This document shows positions 53,448-63,205 of a stretch of DNA of 64,000 nt, in pieces. A program made the translations under genes and the position numbers. The stretch is from NCBI GenBank assembly GCA_965223085.1, contig OZ244981.1, positions 3,100,001 through 3,164,000 on the forward strand, read 5' to 3'. Under the pieces are notes generated by a model. The model was not told where the DNA came from. It saw nothing but the letters and a program-made list of their open reading frames with translations, and did not search any database. This DNA comes from CBDCVO01 sp965223085 (GTDB taxonomy: Bacteria; Pseudomonadota; Gammaproteobacteria; Ga0077536). How positions within the stretch are numbered: the first letter of the stretch is position 1; every line of letters begins with the position of its first letter.

Positions 53448-55604
53448 TTGAGACCGCTGCGCAGAAGTCTGCACACTCTTGCGTGCGTGGCCGTCGGATT
53501 CTGTTGCGCATGTTCGGGGCGGCCCTGGAATGATCCGTGGGCAGGGCCTGGGGATGCGAATATTTTGTATCGTGTTTTTAACGAACGCCCAAAAACGCTC
53601 GATCCCGCGTCTGCCTACAGTGAAAGCGAAGCGCAATTCACGGCGCAAATATATGAACCTCTCGTGCAATATCACTTTTTGCGGCGCCCGTATGAATTAG
53701 TGCCTTTGACCGCCGCAACGGTGCCTAAACCCACTTACCTCGACGCCGCCGGGCGCACCTTGGCAGAGGGTGCCCCTGAAAACGAAATCGCTCGCGTTGT
53801 CTATCGCGTTCGTATTCGCCCCGGTATCGAATACCAACCACATCCGGCCTTTGCACGTGACGATGCCGGTCATTTGCTCTATCACAGCTTAACTCCCGCG
53901 GATCTCGTTGCGATCAACACATTAGCTGATTTTCCAATTACCGGAAGCCGGGAATTGATCGCCGCAGATTACGTATATCAGATCAAGCGTCTCGTGCACC
54001 CGCGCTTGCATTCACCGATCGCCGCACTAATGCGTCGTTACTTGATCGGTATGGAGGACTTGAGCAACGAACTGGCAGCGAGTGCAGCTCGTGGCGAGCA
54101 GTACTTGGATTTGCGCGAATTTTCCTTGCCGGGGGCGCGCGCGCTCGACCGCTATACGCTCGAGATCTCATTAGCGAAGCCTTATCCGCAGTTCGTCTAT
54201 TGGTTAGCGATGCCGTTCTTCGCACCAATCCCCTGGGAGGCAGATGCCTTCTATAGTCAACGCGGCATGGCTGAGCGCAATCTTTCGTTCGCTTGGTATC
54301 CCCTCGGCACGGGACCCTACCTGCTCGCCGAGAACAATCCGAATCGGCGCATGATTCTGCAGAGAAACCCGAATTTTCGCGGTGAAACGTACCCGTCCGA
54401 TGGCGAGATGGGCGATGCAGCGCGCGGTTGGTTGGACAGCGCCGGACAAACCATGCCTTTTGTCGATACGATCTATTTCAATTTGGAGAAAGAAGACATT
54501 CCCGAGTGGAACAAGTTTCTGCAGGGTTATTACGATGCCTCCGTGGTGGTGTCGGACAGTTTTGACCAAGCGATTCGTTATCGTCCCGACGGTACAGCTG
54601 AGCTTACAGCTGAGATGCAAGCTCAGGCGATCCAGTTGATTACGACGGTACAGGCTACAATTAACTACGTGGGTTTTAATATGATGGACCCCGTTGTCGG
54701 AGGGGATAGTGAACGTGCTCGTTATCTACGCCGAGCGATCTCGATCGCTGTCGACATAGAAGAACTGATATCCATATTTTTAAACGGCCGTGGCGCGGCC
54801 GCCCAAGGGCCGATTCCTCCAGGGATCTTCGGGCATCGTGACGGCGAAGCTGGCATCAATCCTTATGTTTACGAATGGCGTAACGGTCGCGCGCGGCGAC
54901 GCGGCGTCGCCGAGGCTCTATTATGGTTAGAGAAAGCCGGCTATCGGAAGGGGCGTGATCCGCGCACGGGGCGCCCATTGGTGCTCTATTTCGACACCGT
55001 GTCATCCGGACCCGACAGTAAGGCCCTGATGAATTGGTATCGCAAACAATTTTCCAAACTCGGCATCGATTTGGTCCTGCGTGCGACTGATTACAATCGC
55101 TTCCAAGAAAAAATACGTAGCGGCAGCGGACAAATCTTCGCTTGGGGATGGAACGCGGATTACCCTGATCCAGAAAATTTTTTATTTCTGCTTTTCGGTC
55201 CTTACGCCAAGGTCGTTTCGCAAGGTGAGAATGCTGCGAATTACACCAACGAAACCTTTGACCAGCATTTTGTCCGCATGCGCAATTTACCCAACGGCGA
55301 TGAACGCCAAGCAGTGATCGATGAAATGACCGCTCTGGTGCGGCGAGACGCGCCGTGGATCTGGGGTTATCACCCAAAAGCCTACACGCTCCACCATAGT
55401 TGGTACCGTAACGCGAAACCGAATTTGATGGCGCGCAATACGATGAAATATCATGCTGTGGACGCGATGCAGCGTGCGGCCAAACGCCGCGCGTGGAATG
55501 AAGCTGTGATCGGTCCGGTTTTGGTTATCGTGGGACTGCTGCTTTTAAGTGTCGTTCCGGCGTATCTTGTTTATCGGCACCGCCAGCGCGCGACAGTTCT
55601 GTGA
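53448..55604 (+). CDS. ABC transporter substrate-binding protein (family 5) with C-terminal membrane helix
   Basis: The 718-residue protein binds peptides or related compounds for uptake. It has an N-terminal lipoprotein-like signal (LACVAVGFCCACSG), then NERPKTLDPASAYSESEAQFTAQIYEPL, a family-5 signature. An unusual C-terminal helix (AVIGPVLVIVGLLLLSVVPAYLVY) with the basic RHRQR end anchors it a second time. The start TTG at 53448 has GGAGG about 10 bases upstream. Its stop overlaps the permease GTG (GTGA). Confidence 0.85.
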   Translation: MRPLRRSLHTLACVAVGFCCACSGRPWNDPWAGPGDANILYRVFNERPKTLDPASAYSESEAQFTAQIYEPLVQYHFLRRPYELVPLTAATVPKPTYLDAAGRTLAEGAPENEIARVVYRVRIRPGIEYQPHPAFARDDAGHLLYHSLTPADLVAINTLADFPITGSRELIAADYVYQIKRLVHPRLHSPIAALMRRYLIGMEDLSNELAASAARGEQYLDLREFSLPGARALDRYTLEISLAKPYPQFVYWLAMPFFAPIPWEADAFYSQRGMAERNLSFAWYPLGTGPYLLAENNPNRRMILQRNPNFRGETYPSDGEMGDAARGWLDSAGQTMPFVDTIYFNLEKEDIPEWNKFLQGYYDASVVVSDSFDQAIRYRPDGTAELTAEMQAQAIQLITTVQATINYVGFNMMDPVVGGDSERARYLRRAISIAVDIEELISIFLNGRGAAAQGPIPPGIFGHRDGEAGINPYVYEWRNGRARRRGVAEALLWLEKAGYRKGRDPRTGRPLVLYFDTVSSGPDSKALMNWYRKQFSKLGIDLVLRATDYNRFQEKIRSGSGQIFAWGWNADYPDPENFLFLLFGPYAKVVSQGENAANYTNETFDQHFVRMRNLPNGDERQAVIDEMTALVRRDAPWIWGYHPKAYTLHHSWYRNAKPNLMARNTMKYHAVDAMQRAAKRRAWNEAVIGPVLVIVGLLLLSVVPAYLVYRHRQRATVL

Positions 55605-56578
55605 GAAACTATATCTTACGTCGATGCTTGTACGCTTTGCCGATCCTATTCGGCGTCAATGTCATCACGTTTGTTTTATTTTTTATTGTCAATTCTCCCG
55701 ATGATATGGCGAGATTTCAACTCGGCGAACGTCGCGTAACGCCGGTTGCTGTGGAAAATTGGAAGCAGCAACGAGGATACGATCGACCGCTATTTTGGAA
55801 TGCCAACGCACGCGGCTTAGCACGCGTCTCGGACACTATTTTTTTTCGAAGTTCCCGGCAATTATTTACGTTCGATTTTGGCCAATCCGATGCGGGTCGC
55901 GACATCGGCTTTGACATCAAACAGCGCATGGGCCCGAGTTTAGCTATCGCGGTGCCGGTGACGGTTGTGGCATTGCTGTTGTGTATCAGTATCGCTTTGA
56001 TCGTGGCAGTGTTACAGGCAACTTATATCGATACTTGGGCCTTGATGGCGTGTGTCGCAATGATGTCCATCTCTACCTTATTTTACATCATTGGTGGCCA
56101 ATATGTGATCGGCAAATTACTGAAGCTCGTGCCTATATCAGGTTATGACGACGGGCTCGCCGCACTGAAATTCTTGCTGTTACCGATAGGCATCGGTGTG
56201 CTCGGGCGCATGGGTAGTGAGGTGCGCTGGTATCGCACTATCTTTTTGGAAGAAATTGGCAAGGAATATGTGCGCGCGGCACGTGCTAAGGGTATCTCCG
56301 AGGTGCGCGTGTTGCTCGGCCATGTGTTGCGCAATGCGCTGATCCCGATCGTGACAAATGTCGTTGCGCTACTGCCGTTGTTGTTTTTGGGGAGTTTGAT
56401 TACCGAGGCATTTTTCGCGATCCCAGGCTTGGGGAGCTACACGATCGATGCAATTCAAGGTCAAGATTTTGCGATTGTACGCACGATCGTATTTTTAGGT
56501 TCGTGTTTGTATATTGTCGGCTTGCTGGCGACTGATCTGGCCTACACCGTTGTCGATCCTAACGTGCGTTTTGCTTGA
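55601..56578 (+). CDS. ABC transporter permease (DppB/YejB-like)
   Basis: The 325-residue membrane protein has about six hydrophobic segments and the permease EAA loop EYVRAARAKGISEVRVLLGHVLRNALIPI. GTG at 55601 overlaps the previous stop. Its start (NYILRRCLYALPILFGVNVITFVL) is typical of DppB/OppB-type permeases. Confidence 0.93.
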   Translation: MRNYILRRCLYALPILFGVNVITFVLFFIVNSPDDMARFQLGERRVTPVAVENWKQQRGYDRPLFWNANARGLARVSDTIFFRSSRQLFTFDFGQSDAGRDIGFDIKQRMGPSLAIAVPVTVVALLLCISIALIVAVLQATYIDTWALMACVAMMSISTLFYIIGGQYVIGKLLKLVPISGYDDGLAALKFLLLPIGIGVLGRMGSEVRWYRTIFLEEIGKEYVRAARAKGISEVRVLLGHVLRNALIPIVTNVVALLPLLFLGSLITEAFFAIPGLGSYTIDAIQGQDFAIVRTIVFLGSCLYIVGLLATDLAYTVVDPNVRFA

Positions 56579-56585
56579 GTAATAA

Positions 56586-57992
56586 ATGAAGCTTGCGTTA
56601 CTCGCGACAGACTTGTTACTTTTGAGCCTGTTGCTGGTGGTAGCGATATATGTGCTGTACGTCCGGGGACGGGCCCACTTGCTTGCACCTTGGCGGCAAG
56701 TTGCGCAGCGACCGTTAGGCATGGCGGCAGCGCTCGTTTTGTCCCTATTCGTGATAGTCGCGGTACTCGATTCCGTGCGTTTTCAGGCCCACGATAGCAT
56801 TGAGAATACCTCTGTTTTGGATGCCCGGGCCTTCACGTTGCTCGATGCGTTGCTTCATCCTTTGCCGCAGCAAGTGGAGACGACATATTCTGCGCCGTTT
56901 GCAACGCACGGCTATTCGAAAACGTTGATCGAGAAACCGACGGGAGAATTACATTGGGACTATCCATCTTTGCGCTACGGCGGGTCTCATCTTGCTCCGA
57001 GCGAGAGAACACGTGAAGAAGATATCGTAATACGCTGCGTGCGTGGTTTTGCGTTTGGGTTGTGTTGTTGGTTTGCTGTCGCGCTGGCCGTATTGTTCGC
57101 GATCGCACGTCGAATTGATAAAAACTTAGGGCATACCCTAGCGCTGCTTGCACGCGGTCAATTGATTGTGCCGCTCCGCACCCTGCTGGGGGTGGTGGCA
57201 GTTCTGGCGATTGCCGTCGCCATACTGCTGCAACTGCTGCCATACTACCACGTATTGGGTACTGACAAGGTTGGGATGGATGTATTTTATCAAAGCCTGA
57301 AAAGCGTACGCACCGGGCTTGTTATCGGTACTGTGACCACGCTCGTAATGTTTCCTTTTGCGCTCGCGCTCGGCGTTGTGGCGGGCTATTTCGGCGGTTG
57401 GATCGATGATATCGTACAGTATCTATATACCACGCTCTCGTCCATTCCTGGGGTGTTGTTGATCGCCGCCGCGGCACTGACCTTGGACGTGTATATGAAT
57501 CGACACGCCACCGCGTTCGATAGCGTTGCAGCGCGCGCTGACGCGCGCCTGTTAGCGTTGTGCCTGATCCTAGGCGTGACGAATTGGACTACTTTATGTC
57601 GTTTGTTACGAGGTGAGACTTTGAAGCTGCGTGAAGCGAATTTTGTTGTCGCCGCACGTGCTCTTGGAAGCAGCCAACTGAAGGTGGTGGCGAAACATCT
57701 AGTACCGAACGTCATGCATATCGTGATGATAAGCTTGGTGCTCGACTTCAGTGCTCTCGTATTGGCGGAAGCTGTGCTCAGCTACATCAATATCGGCGTC
57801 GATCCGGCGATGGAAAGTTGGGGCAATATGATCAATAGCGCGCGTTTAGAGCTTGCCCGCGAGCCGACCGTGTGGTGGTCTTTGTTGGCGGCCTTCTGTT
57901 TCATGTTCATATTGGTGCTAGCAGCCAATATTTTCGCCGACGCGGTGCGCGATGCATTTGACCCCCGGTGGCGGAAAGCGCAGGCTTCATGA
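56586..57992 (+). CDS. ABC transporter permease (DppC/YejE-like), extended N-terminus
   Basis: The 468-residue membrane protein is longer than usual DppC/YejE permeases (about 300-340) because of extra hydrophobic and loop sequence before the core. The EAA loop is LREANFVVAARALGSSQLKVVAKHLVPNVMHIV. It ends FDPRWRKAQAS. It is 7 bases after the first permease. Confidence 0.92.
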   Translation: MKLALLATDLLLLSLLLVVAIYVLYVRGRAHLLAPWRQVAQRPLGMAAALVLSLFVIVAVLDSVRFQAHDSIENTSVLDARAFTLLDALLHPLPQQVETTYSAPFATHGYSKTLIEKPTGELHWDYPSLRYGGSHLAPSERTREEDIVIRCVRGFAFGLCCWFAVALAVLFAIARRIDKNLGHTLALLARGQLIVPLRTLLGVVAVLAIAVAILLQLLPYYHVLGTDKVGMDVFYQSLKSVRTGLVIGTVTTLVMFPFALALGVVAGYFGGWIDDIVQYLYTTLSSIPGVLLIAAAALTLDVYMNRHATAFDSVAARADARLLALCLILGVTNWTTLCRLLRGETLKLREANFVVAARALGSSQLKVVAKHLVPNVMHIVMISLVLDFSALVLAEAVLSYINIGVDPAMESWGNMINSARLELAREPTVWWSLLAAFCFMFILVLAANIFADAVRDAFDPRWRKAQAS

Positions 57993-58053
57993 TTTTGGGA
58001 AAACCCAAATCAATCACGGCTTGCTTCGTGTTTGCTTAGTTTAGGAGTAGTTG

Positions 58054-59367
58054 ATGGCAACGAGAAGGCGAACTACGCGCACGCAAAGGCCCATATGCAT
58101 CGTCGACGGGAGTCGTACCCCTTATATTAAGGTGCGCACTGGGCCTGGACCATTTCGCGCATCGGATCTCGCGGTCGCGGCAGCCCAGCCCCTGCTAGCG
58201 CGAATGCCCTTTGCGGCAGAGGCATTCGACGAGGTGATATTAGGATGCATCGGACCCGGTCCCGATGAGGTCAATATTGGGCGGGTGGTGGCGCTGCGCT
58301 TGGGCTGTGGCGACCTCACGCCGGGCTGGACGGTGCAGCGTAATTGCGCCAGCGGGATGCAGGCGATCGACAGCGCTATCCAGTCGCTACAATTAGGGCG
58401 TGCCGATCTCGTGCTCGCCGGTGGAGTCGAGTCGATGAGTCACGCGCCGGTGTTGTTCACGCCAGAAATGGCGGGCTGGCTGGGGCGTTTGAACGCCGCG
58501 CGCACAGTGCCAGCTAAGCTCAAAGTAATTGCTGAGCTGCGAGGGCGCCATCTTAAACCGGTTATCGGTTTATTGCGGGGTCTTACCGATCCGGTGGTCG
58601 GTTTATCGATGGGGCAAACAGCGGAAGTGTTGGCGGAACGATTTGGGATTAGCCGCACGGCCATGGATGAGTTTGCAGTGCGTAGCCACCAACGCTTGGC
58701 GCGGGCACAGGATGCAAACAAGTTGAGCGAAATCGTCCCGGTGTTCACCTCTGCGGGTACTTGTTACGATTTTGACGACGGTCTGCGACGGGATTCGAAT
58801 ACCGAAGCTCTGGCGAAACTCAAGCCGGTTTTTGATCGCGAATTTGGCGCTGTGACCGCCGGTAACAGCGCACAAATCACAGATGGTGCAGCGTGGTTGA
58901 TGCTCGCGAGCGAAAAAGCAGTAGAGACCTACAATTTACCGGTACTTGCGCGCATCATCGATAGTCAGTGGGCAGGTCTCGATCCGCGGCAAATGGGTTT
59001 AGGGCCGGTGCATGCGGTTGCGCCGCTGCTCAAACGAGCCAAGCTGGACTTGGCTCAAATAGATTATTGGGAAATTAACGAAGCCTTCGCCGCGCAGGTA
59101 TTGGCTTGTCTCGCCGCATTTCGGGATGAGGATTATTGTAGGGAGGCATTCGATCTTAAAGAACCATTGGGTGAGATCGATGAAGCGCGTTTAAATGTCG
59201 ACGGCGGTGCGATCGCGCTCGGGCATCCCGTTGGTTCCAGCGGCGCACGGATCGTATTGCATTTAGCCCAGGTGTTGGCGCGCGAGAATGCCAACCGCGG
59301 GATTGCGGCGATCTGTATCGGTGGCGGCCAAGGTGGGGCGATGTTGTTGGAACGTGAGGCGGCATAA
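58054..59367 (+). CDS. Thiolase family protein (acetyl-CoA acyltransferase, FadI/FadA-like)
   Basis: The 437-residue enzyme cleaves 3-ketoacyl-CoA or condenses acyl-CoAs. Active-site Cys is in QRNCASGMQAI near 95, GHPVGSSGARI holds the His, and CIGGGQGGAM has the second Cys. The ATG at 58054 is used, with TTG one codon earlier as an alternative. It lies 61 bases after the permease and 59 before the FadJ-like gene, so a beta-oxidation pair is inserted in a transporter operon. Confidence 0.93.
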   Translation: MATRRRTTRTQRPICIVDGSRTPYIKVRTGPGPFRASDLAVAAAQPLLARMPFAAEAFDEVILGCIGPGPDEVNIGRVVALRLGCGDLTPGWTVQRNCASGMQAIDSAIQSLQLGRADLVLAGGVESMSHAPVLFTPEMAGWLGRLNAARTVPAKLKVIAELRGRHLKPVIGLLRGLTDPVVGLSMGQTAEVLAERFGISRTAMDEFAVRSHQRLARAQDANKLSEIVPVFTSAGTCYDFDDGLRRDSNTEALAKLKPVFDREFGAVTAGNSAQITDGAAWLMLASEKAVETYNLPVLARIIDSQWAGLDPRQMGLGPVHAVAPLLKRAKLDLAQIDYWEINEAFAAQVLACLAAFRDEDYCREAFDLKEPLGEIDEARLNVDGGAIALGHPVGSSGARIVLHLAQVLARENANRGIAAICIGGGQGGAMLLEREAA

Positions 59368-59426
59368 AATCAGTGCCCCGCGGCTACGTCCGGGCGCGGC
59401 TTTGACTTCGGGATGACGGGGGCGGT

Positions 59427-61505
59427 ATGTACGGAGAGCTTGCAGTGATCGACGATATTAAGCATTGGTGTCTGCATCGCGATGCCGACGAAATCGCGTG
59501 GCTCGGAATCGATCGAGCCACAGAGAGCGCTAATTCTCTGTCTGCGGAAGTGCTGCAAGAACTCGAGACGATCGTAGCAATGCTGAGCACCGAGCAGCAG
59601 CCGCGAGCATTGGTAATTTATTCCGCTAAATCGAGTGGTTTTATCGTCGGCGCCGACGTGCGGGAATTCGCTGGTTTTAACGACCCGGAAGATATCGCCC
59701 AGCAGGCGCAGGCCGTTCATCAATTATTCAAGCGTCTCGAGACGGCTGCTTATCCCGTCGTCGCACGCATTCACGGCTTATGCTTGGGCGGCGGTCTGGA
59801 ATTAGCGCTCGCGTGTCGCTACCGTATCGCGGAGGATAGCTCGACAACGCGTTTCGGTTTTCCCGAGGTGTTGCTCGGTATCCATCCGGGCTTCGCCGGC
59901 TCGGTGCGTAGCATTGAGCGGATCGGCGTTACCGCGGCGATGGATTTAATGCTCACCGGTCGCCAAATCGATGCGCGCCGCGCGCTAAAATTGGGTCTTG
60001 TCGATCGCGCTGTGCCACGACGCCTACTTGATAAGACGGTACGCGAATTCGCGCTCCGACCGCATGCGCGTAAGCCGTTGTCATGGCCGGCACAAATTGC
60101 GAATCGTAAGTACGCGCGACCCGCTGTTGCGAAAGTGTTACAGCGCGAAGTAGCGAAAAAAGCCCGCCTGCAACATTACCCAGCGCCGTATGCTTTGATC
60201 GATCTATGGCGCGAACATGGCGGCGATCGCGAGGCGATGATGGCAGCAGAAGCGCGCTCCATCGGTCGTTTATTAGTGACGCCTACGAGTCGCAATCTCC
60301 AGCGTCTGTTTCTGTTGCAGGAACGCTTGAAGCGGCTCGGTAAAGGACATGACTTCACGCTTGATCACCTACATGTGATCGGAGCGGGCACGATGGGTGG
60401 CGACATCGCCGCTTGGTGTGCAGCGCAAGGGCTGAACGTGACGCTTCAAGATCGTGAAGCGCGTTTTATTGCGCCTGCGATCGCACGTGCGGAACGTTAT
60501 TATAAGCGGCGCATAAAGGACCGCTATGAACGCCAGGCAACCCGCGATCGTTTGATTCCTGACCTCGAGGGGGCGGGCATTCGCACTGCCGATGTGATCA
60601 TTGAAGCAATCGTCGAAGATTTAGCAGCAAAACAGGCGCTGTTTCGTGACGTCGAGGCGCGTGCCCGCCCCCAGGCGTTATTGGCAACGAATACTTCGAG
60701 CATCCCCTTAGAGGACATTGCAAACGCGTTAGAAGCCCCGGAACGACTCGTCGGGATCCATTTCTTTAATCCGGTCGCGAAGATGCAACTCGTTGAAATT
60801 ATTGGTGGTTCTATGACAGAGCAGGGATGTCTCGGTGCTGCGTCACGGTTCACCGTGGCGATTAATAGGTTGCCACTGCCGGCACGCAGCGCACCGGGAT
60901 TTTTGATTAACCGGATCCTATCTCCCTATATGCAAGAAGCGATGATGTTGGTTGACGAAGGCGTTTCCCCCGTGGTGGTAGACAAGGCCGCGGTCGAATT
61001 TGGCATGCCGATGGGGCCGATCGAACTCGCCGACACGGTCGGCCTAGATATTTGTTTATCCGTCGGTGAAGTGCTCACGGAAAAACTCGGTGGCGAGGAG
61101 AAACCACCAGCGTGTCTCGTTGAGAAAGTTGCTCAACGGCGCTTGGGACGAAAAACGAAAGTCGGCTTCTATGAATACGACAATGAGCGCGTGATCCGGG
61201 GCAAGTACGACGGCAAGATCATCCCGGAAGTCGAGTTGCGCGATCGTTTGATTTTGCGTTTGGTCAACGAAGCCGTGGCTTGTTTGCGTGAGGATGTCGT
61301 TGAGGACCCCGACTTGGTCGACGTCGGCATGGTTTTCGGCGCGGGCTTCGCACCGTTTCGTGGCGGACCGATTCAATACGCGCGCGATCGCGGCATCGAA
61401 CAAATACAAGCGCGCCTCAAAGAGCTGGCACGTCACTATGGAGACCGTTTTGAAGCTGACGCGGGCTGGGTCACGTTGGCTGCTGCGGATGCAGGCGGGA
61501 GTTGA
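59427..61505 (+). CDS. Fatty acid oxidation multifunctional protein (FadJ/FadB-like)
   Basis: The 692-residue protein has an N-terminal enoyl-CoA hydratase domain with catalytic Glu in GGGLELALACRYR and Glu in FGFPEVLLGIHPG, then a hydroxyacyl-CoA dehydrogenase domain with the NAD-binding VIGAGTMGGDIAAWCA near 313 and HFFNPVAKMQLVEII (catalytic His). Both active sites are intact. ATG at 59427 is used; GTG at 59445 has a good GGAGAG upstream and may be the true start. Confidence 0.94.
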   Translation: MYGELAVIDDIKHWCLHRDADEIAWLGIDRATESANSLSAEVLQELETIVAMLSTEQQPRALVIYSAKSSGFIVGADVREFAGFNDPEDIAQQAQAVHQLFKRLETAAYPVVARIHGLCLGGGLELALACRYRIAEDSSTTRFGFPEVLLGIHPGFAGSVRSIERIGVTAAMDLMLTGRQIDARRALKLGLVDRAVPRRLLDKTVREFALRPHARKPLSWPAQIANRKYARPAVAKVLQREVAKKARLQHYPAPYALIDLWREHGGDREAMMAAEARSIGRLLVTPTSRNLQRLFLLQERLKRLGKGHDFTLDHLHVIGAGTMGGDIAAWCAAQGLNVTLQDREARFIAPAIARAERYYKRRIKDRYERQATRDRLIPDLEGAGIRTADVIIEAIVEDLAAKQALFRDVEARARPQALLATNTSSIPLEDIANALEAPERLVGIHFFNPVAKMQLVEIIGGSMTEQGCLGAASRFTVAINRLPLPARSAPGFLINRILSPYMQEAMMLVDEGVSPVVVDKAAVEFGMPMGPIELADTVGLDICLSVGEVLTEKLGGEEKPPACLVEKVAQRRLGRKTKVGFYEYDNERVIRGKYDGKIIPEVELRDRLILRLVNEAVACLREDVVEDPDLVDVGMVFGAGFAPFRGGPIQYARDRGIEQIQARLKELARHYGDRFEADAGWVTLAAADAGGS

Positions 61506-61552
61506 CGAGCGGCGCGTGACTTTTTGCTCCCCGATTGGCCTTCTTCGCTGCT

Positions 61553-63193
61553 GTGGCTAAATCGCTGCTCGACGTTAGCGATCTGCAGATACAAATCGGC
61601 GGCCGTGCGGTCGTTGAGCAGGTCGGGTTTTCGATCGCACGCGGAGAAACCGTCGTTCTCGTTGGTGAATCGGGTAGCGGCAAATCCTTAACGGCGCTCG
61701 CCTTGGTGCGCTTGCTGCCACCCGCCGCGCGCATTACCGCTGGCCGGATCGAACTCGACGGTGCTGAGTTGTTGCGGCTCCCAGCGGCGCATATGCGCCG
61801 CGTTCGAGGTAATCAGATCGGCTTTATTTTCCAGGAGCCGCAATCGTGCTTGAATCCGGTTTTGACCATTGGACAGCAGATCGCCGAAGTCATTAAAGCG
61901 CATCGCACGGTGGCGGAACAGAGTGTACGAGCCGCCGTTTTAGAACTATTACGGGCCGTCGGTATCGACGCTCCGGAGCAGCGCTACGACGCCTATGCAC
62001 ACCAGTTTTCGGGCGGTATGAAGCAACGCGCGATGATCGCGATCGCCTTGGCGGGTGAGCCGGCTTTGTTGATCGCAGACGAACCAACGACGGCGCTCGA
62101 TGTTACGCTCCAAAACCAGGTCTTGAATTTGATCAAAACGCAGCAACGCCGGCGATCGATGGGCATTTTATTTATCACCCACGATCTCGGGGTTGCTTAT
62201 CAACTGGCCGATCGGGTGCTCGTGATGCGTGACGGCCAAATCGTCGAAAGCGGCGATAAAGACGACTTCTACGCGTCGCCGCAACACCCGTATTCGCGCG
62301 CTTTGTTTGCGGCGGTGCCGAACGCCGCGCGCCGGGCTCGTGAAGGTCACGCCCTCAGCTCACCAAACGATGCCGCCGAGCCGATTCTTGAAGTGGCTAA
62401 TTTGCACGTGCATTTTCCGATCAAGTCTGGCCTATTCAAGCGTACGCTTGGGCATGTAAGGGCGGTTAATGGCGTCGATTTATCTATTCGACGCGGCGAA
62501 ACCTTGGCGATTGTCGGTGAGTCCGGGTCGGGTAAAACCACCATGGGACGCGGCATATTGCGACTGTTGGAACCGACTGCGGGGCGCGTATCTTTTCGCG
62601 GCACCGACGTGGGTGCGTGCGACGCCGCGACACTGCGGCGCCTGCGGGCCGCGCTGCAAGTCATTTTTCAAGATCCTTACGCGTCCATGAACCCGCGCAT
62701 GAGAGTGGTCGACATTATCGCCGAAGGTCTCGTTGCCCAAGACATCGGTAGGGATCGAGAAGAACGGCAACGCCGCGTCGATGCGCTGCTGGACGCGGTA
62801 GGGCTTGAAGCGGCGCACAAATACCGCTATCCACATGAATTCTCCGGTGGTCAACGCCAACGTATTTGTATCGCGCGCGCTTTAGCTGTGGAACCCGAAC
62901 TGATCGTTTGCGACGAACCAACAAGTGCGCTTGATGTCTCCGTGCAGTCACAAATTTTGGCCCTGTTGCGCGAGTTGCAACAGCAGCGTGGCTTAGCGTA
63001 TTTGTTTATTACCCATAATATTGGGGTCGTTGCATACCTTGCCCATCGCGTGGCGGTCATGTACCGGGGCGAGTTCATCGAGCAGGGATCGGTCGATGAT
63101 GTATTGACCAAACCGCAGCACGCCTACACGCAGTCTTTGCTCGCCGCGGTGCCGCAGATCGGTACTCGATCGAATGCGGTCTCGAGCACCTGA
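61553..63193 (+). CDS. Fused dual ABC ATPase (YejF / DppD-DppF type)
   Basis: The 546-residue protein is two ATPase domains in one chain. Domain 1 has Walker A GESGSGKS, FSGGMKQR and IADEPTTALD; domain 2 has GESGSGKTT, FSGGQRQR and CDEPTSALD. The layout is that of YejF, which drives Yej/Npp-type peptide import. GTG at 61553 gives a normal start (AKSLLDVSDL); an earlier TTG at 61535 is possible. It lies 47 bases after the FadJ-like stop and completes the ABC transporter. Confidence 0.93.
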   Translation: MAKSLLDVSDLQIQIGGRAVVEQVGFSIARGETVVLVGESGSGKSLTALALVRLLPPAARITAGRIELDGAELLRLPAAHMRRVRGNQIGFIFQEPQSCLNPVLTIGQQIAEVIKAHRTVAEQSVRAAVLELLRAVGIDAPEQRYDAYAHQFSGGMKQRAMIAIALAGEPALLIADEPTTALDVTLQNQVLNLIKTQQRRRSMGILFITHDLGVAYQLADRVLVMRDGQIVESGDKDDFYASPQHPYSRALFAAVPNAARRAREGHALSSPNDAAEPILEVANLHVHFPIKSGLFKRTLGHVRAVNGVDLSIRRGETLAIVGESGSGKTTMGRGILRLLEPTAGRVSFRGTDVGACDAATLRRLRAALQVIFQDPYASMNPRMRVVDIIAEGLVAQDIGRDREERQRRVDALLDAVGLEAAHKYRYPHEFSGGQRQRICIARALAVEPELIVCDEPTSALDVSVQSQILALLRELQQQRGLAYLFITHNIGVVAYLAHRVAVMYRGEFIEQGSVDDVLTKPQHAYTQSLLAAVPQIGTRSNAVSST

Positions 63194-63205
63194 GCACCGC
63201 GTTTT

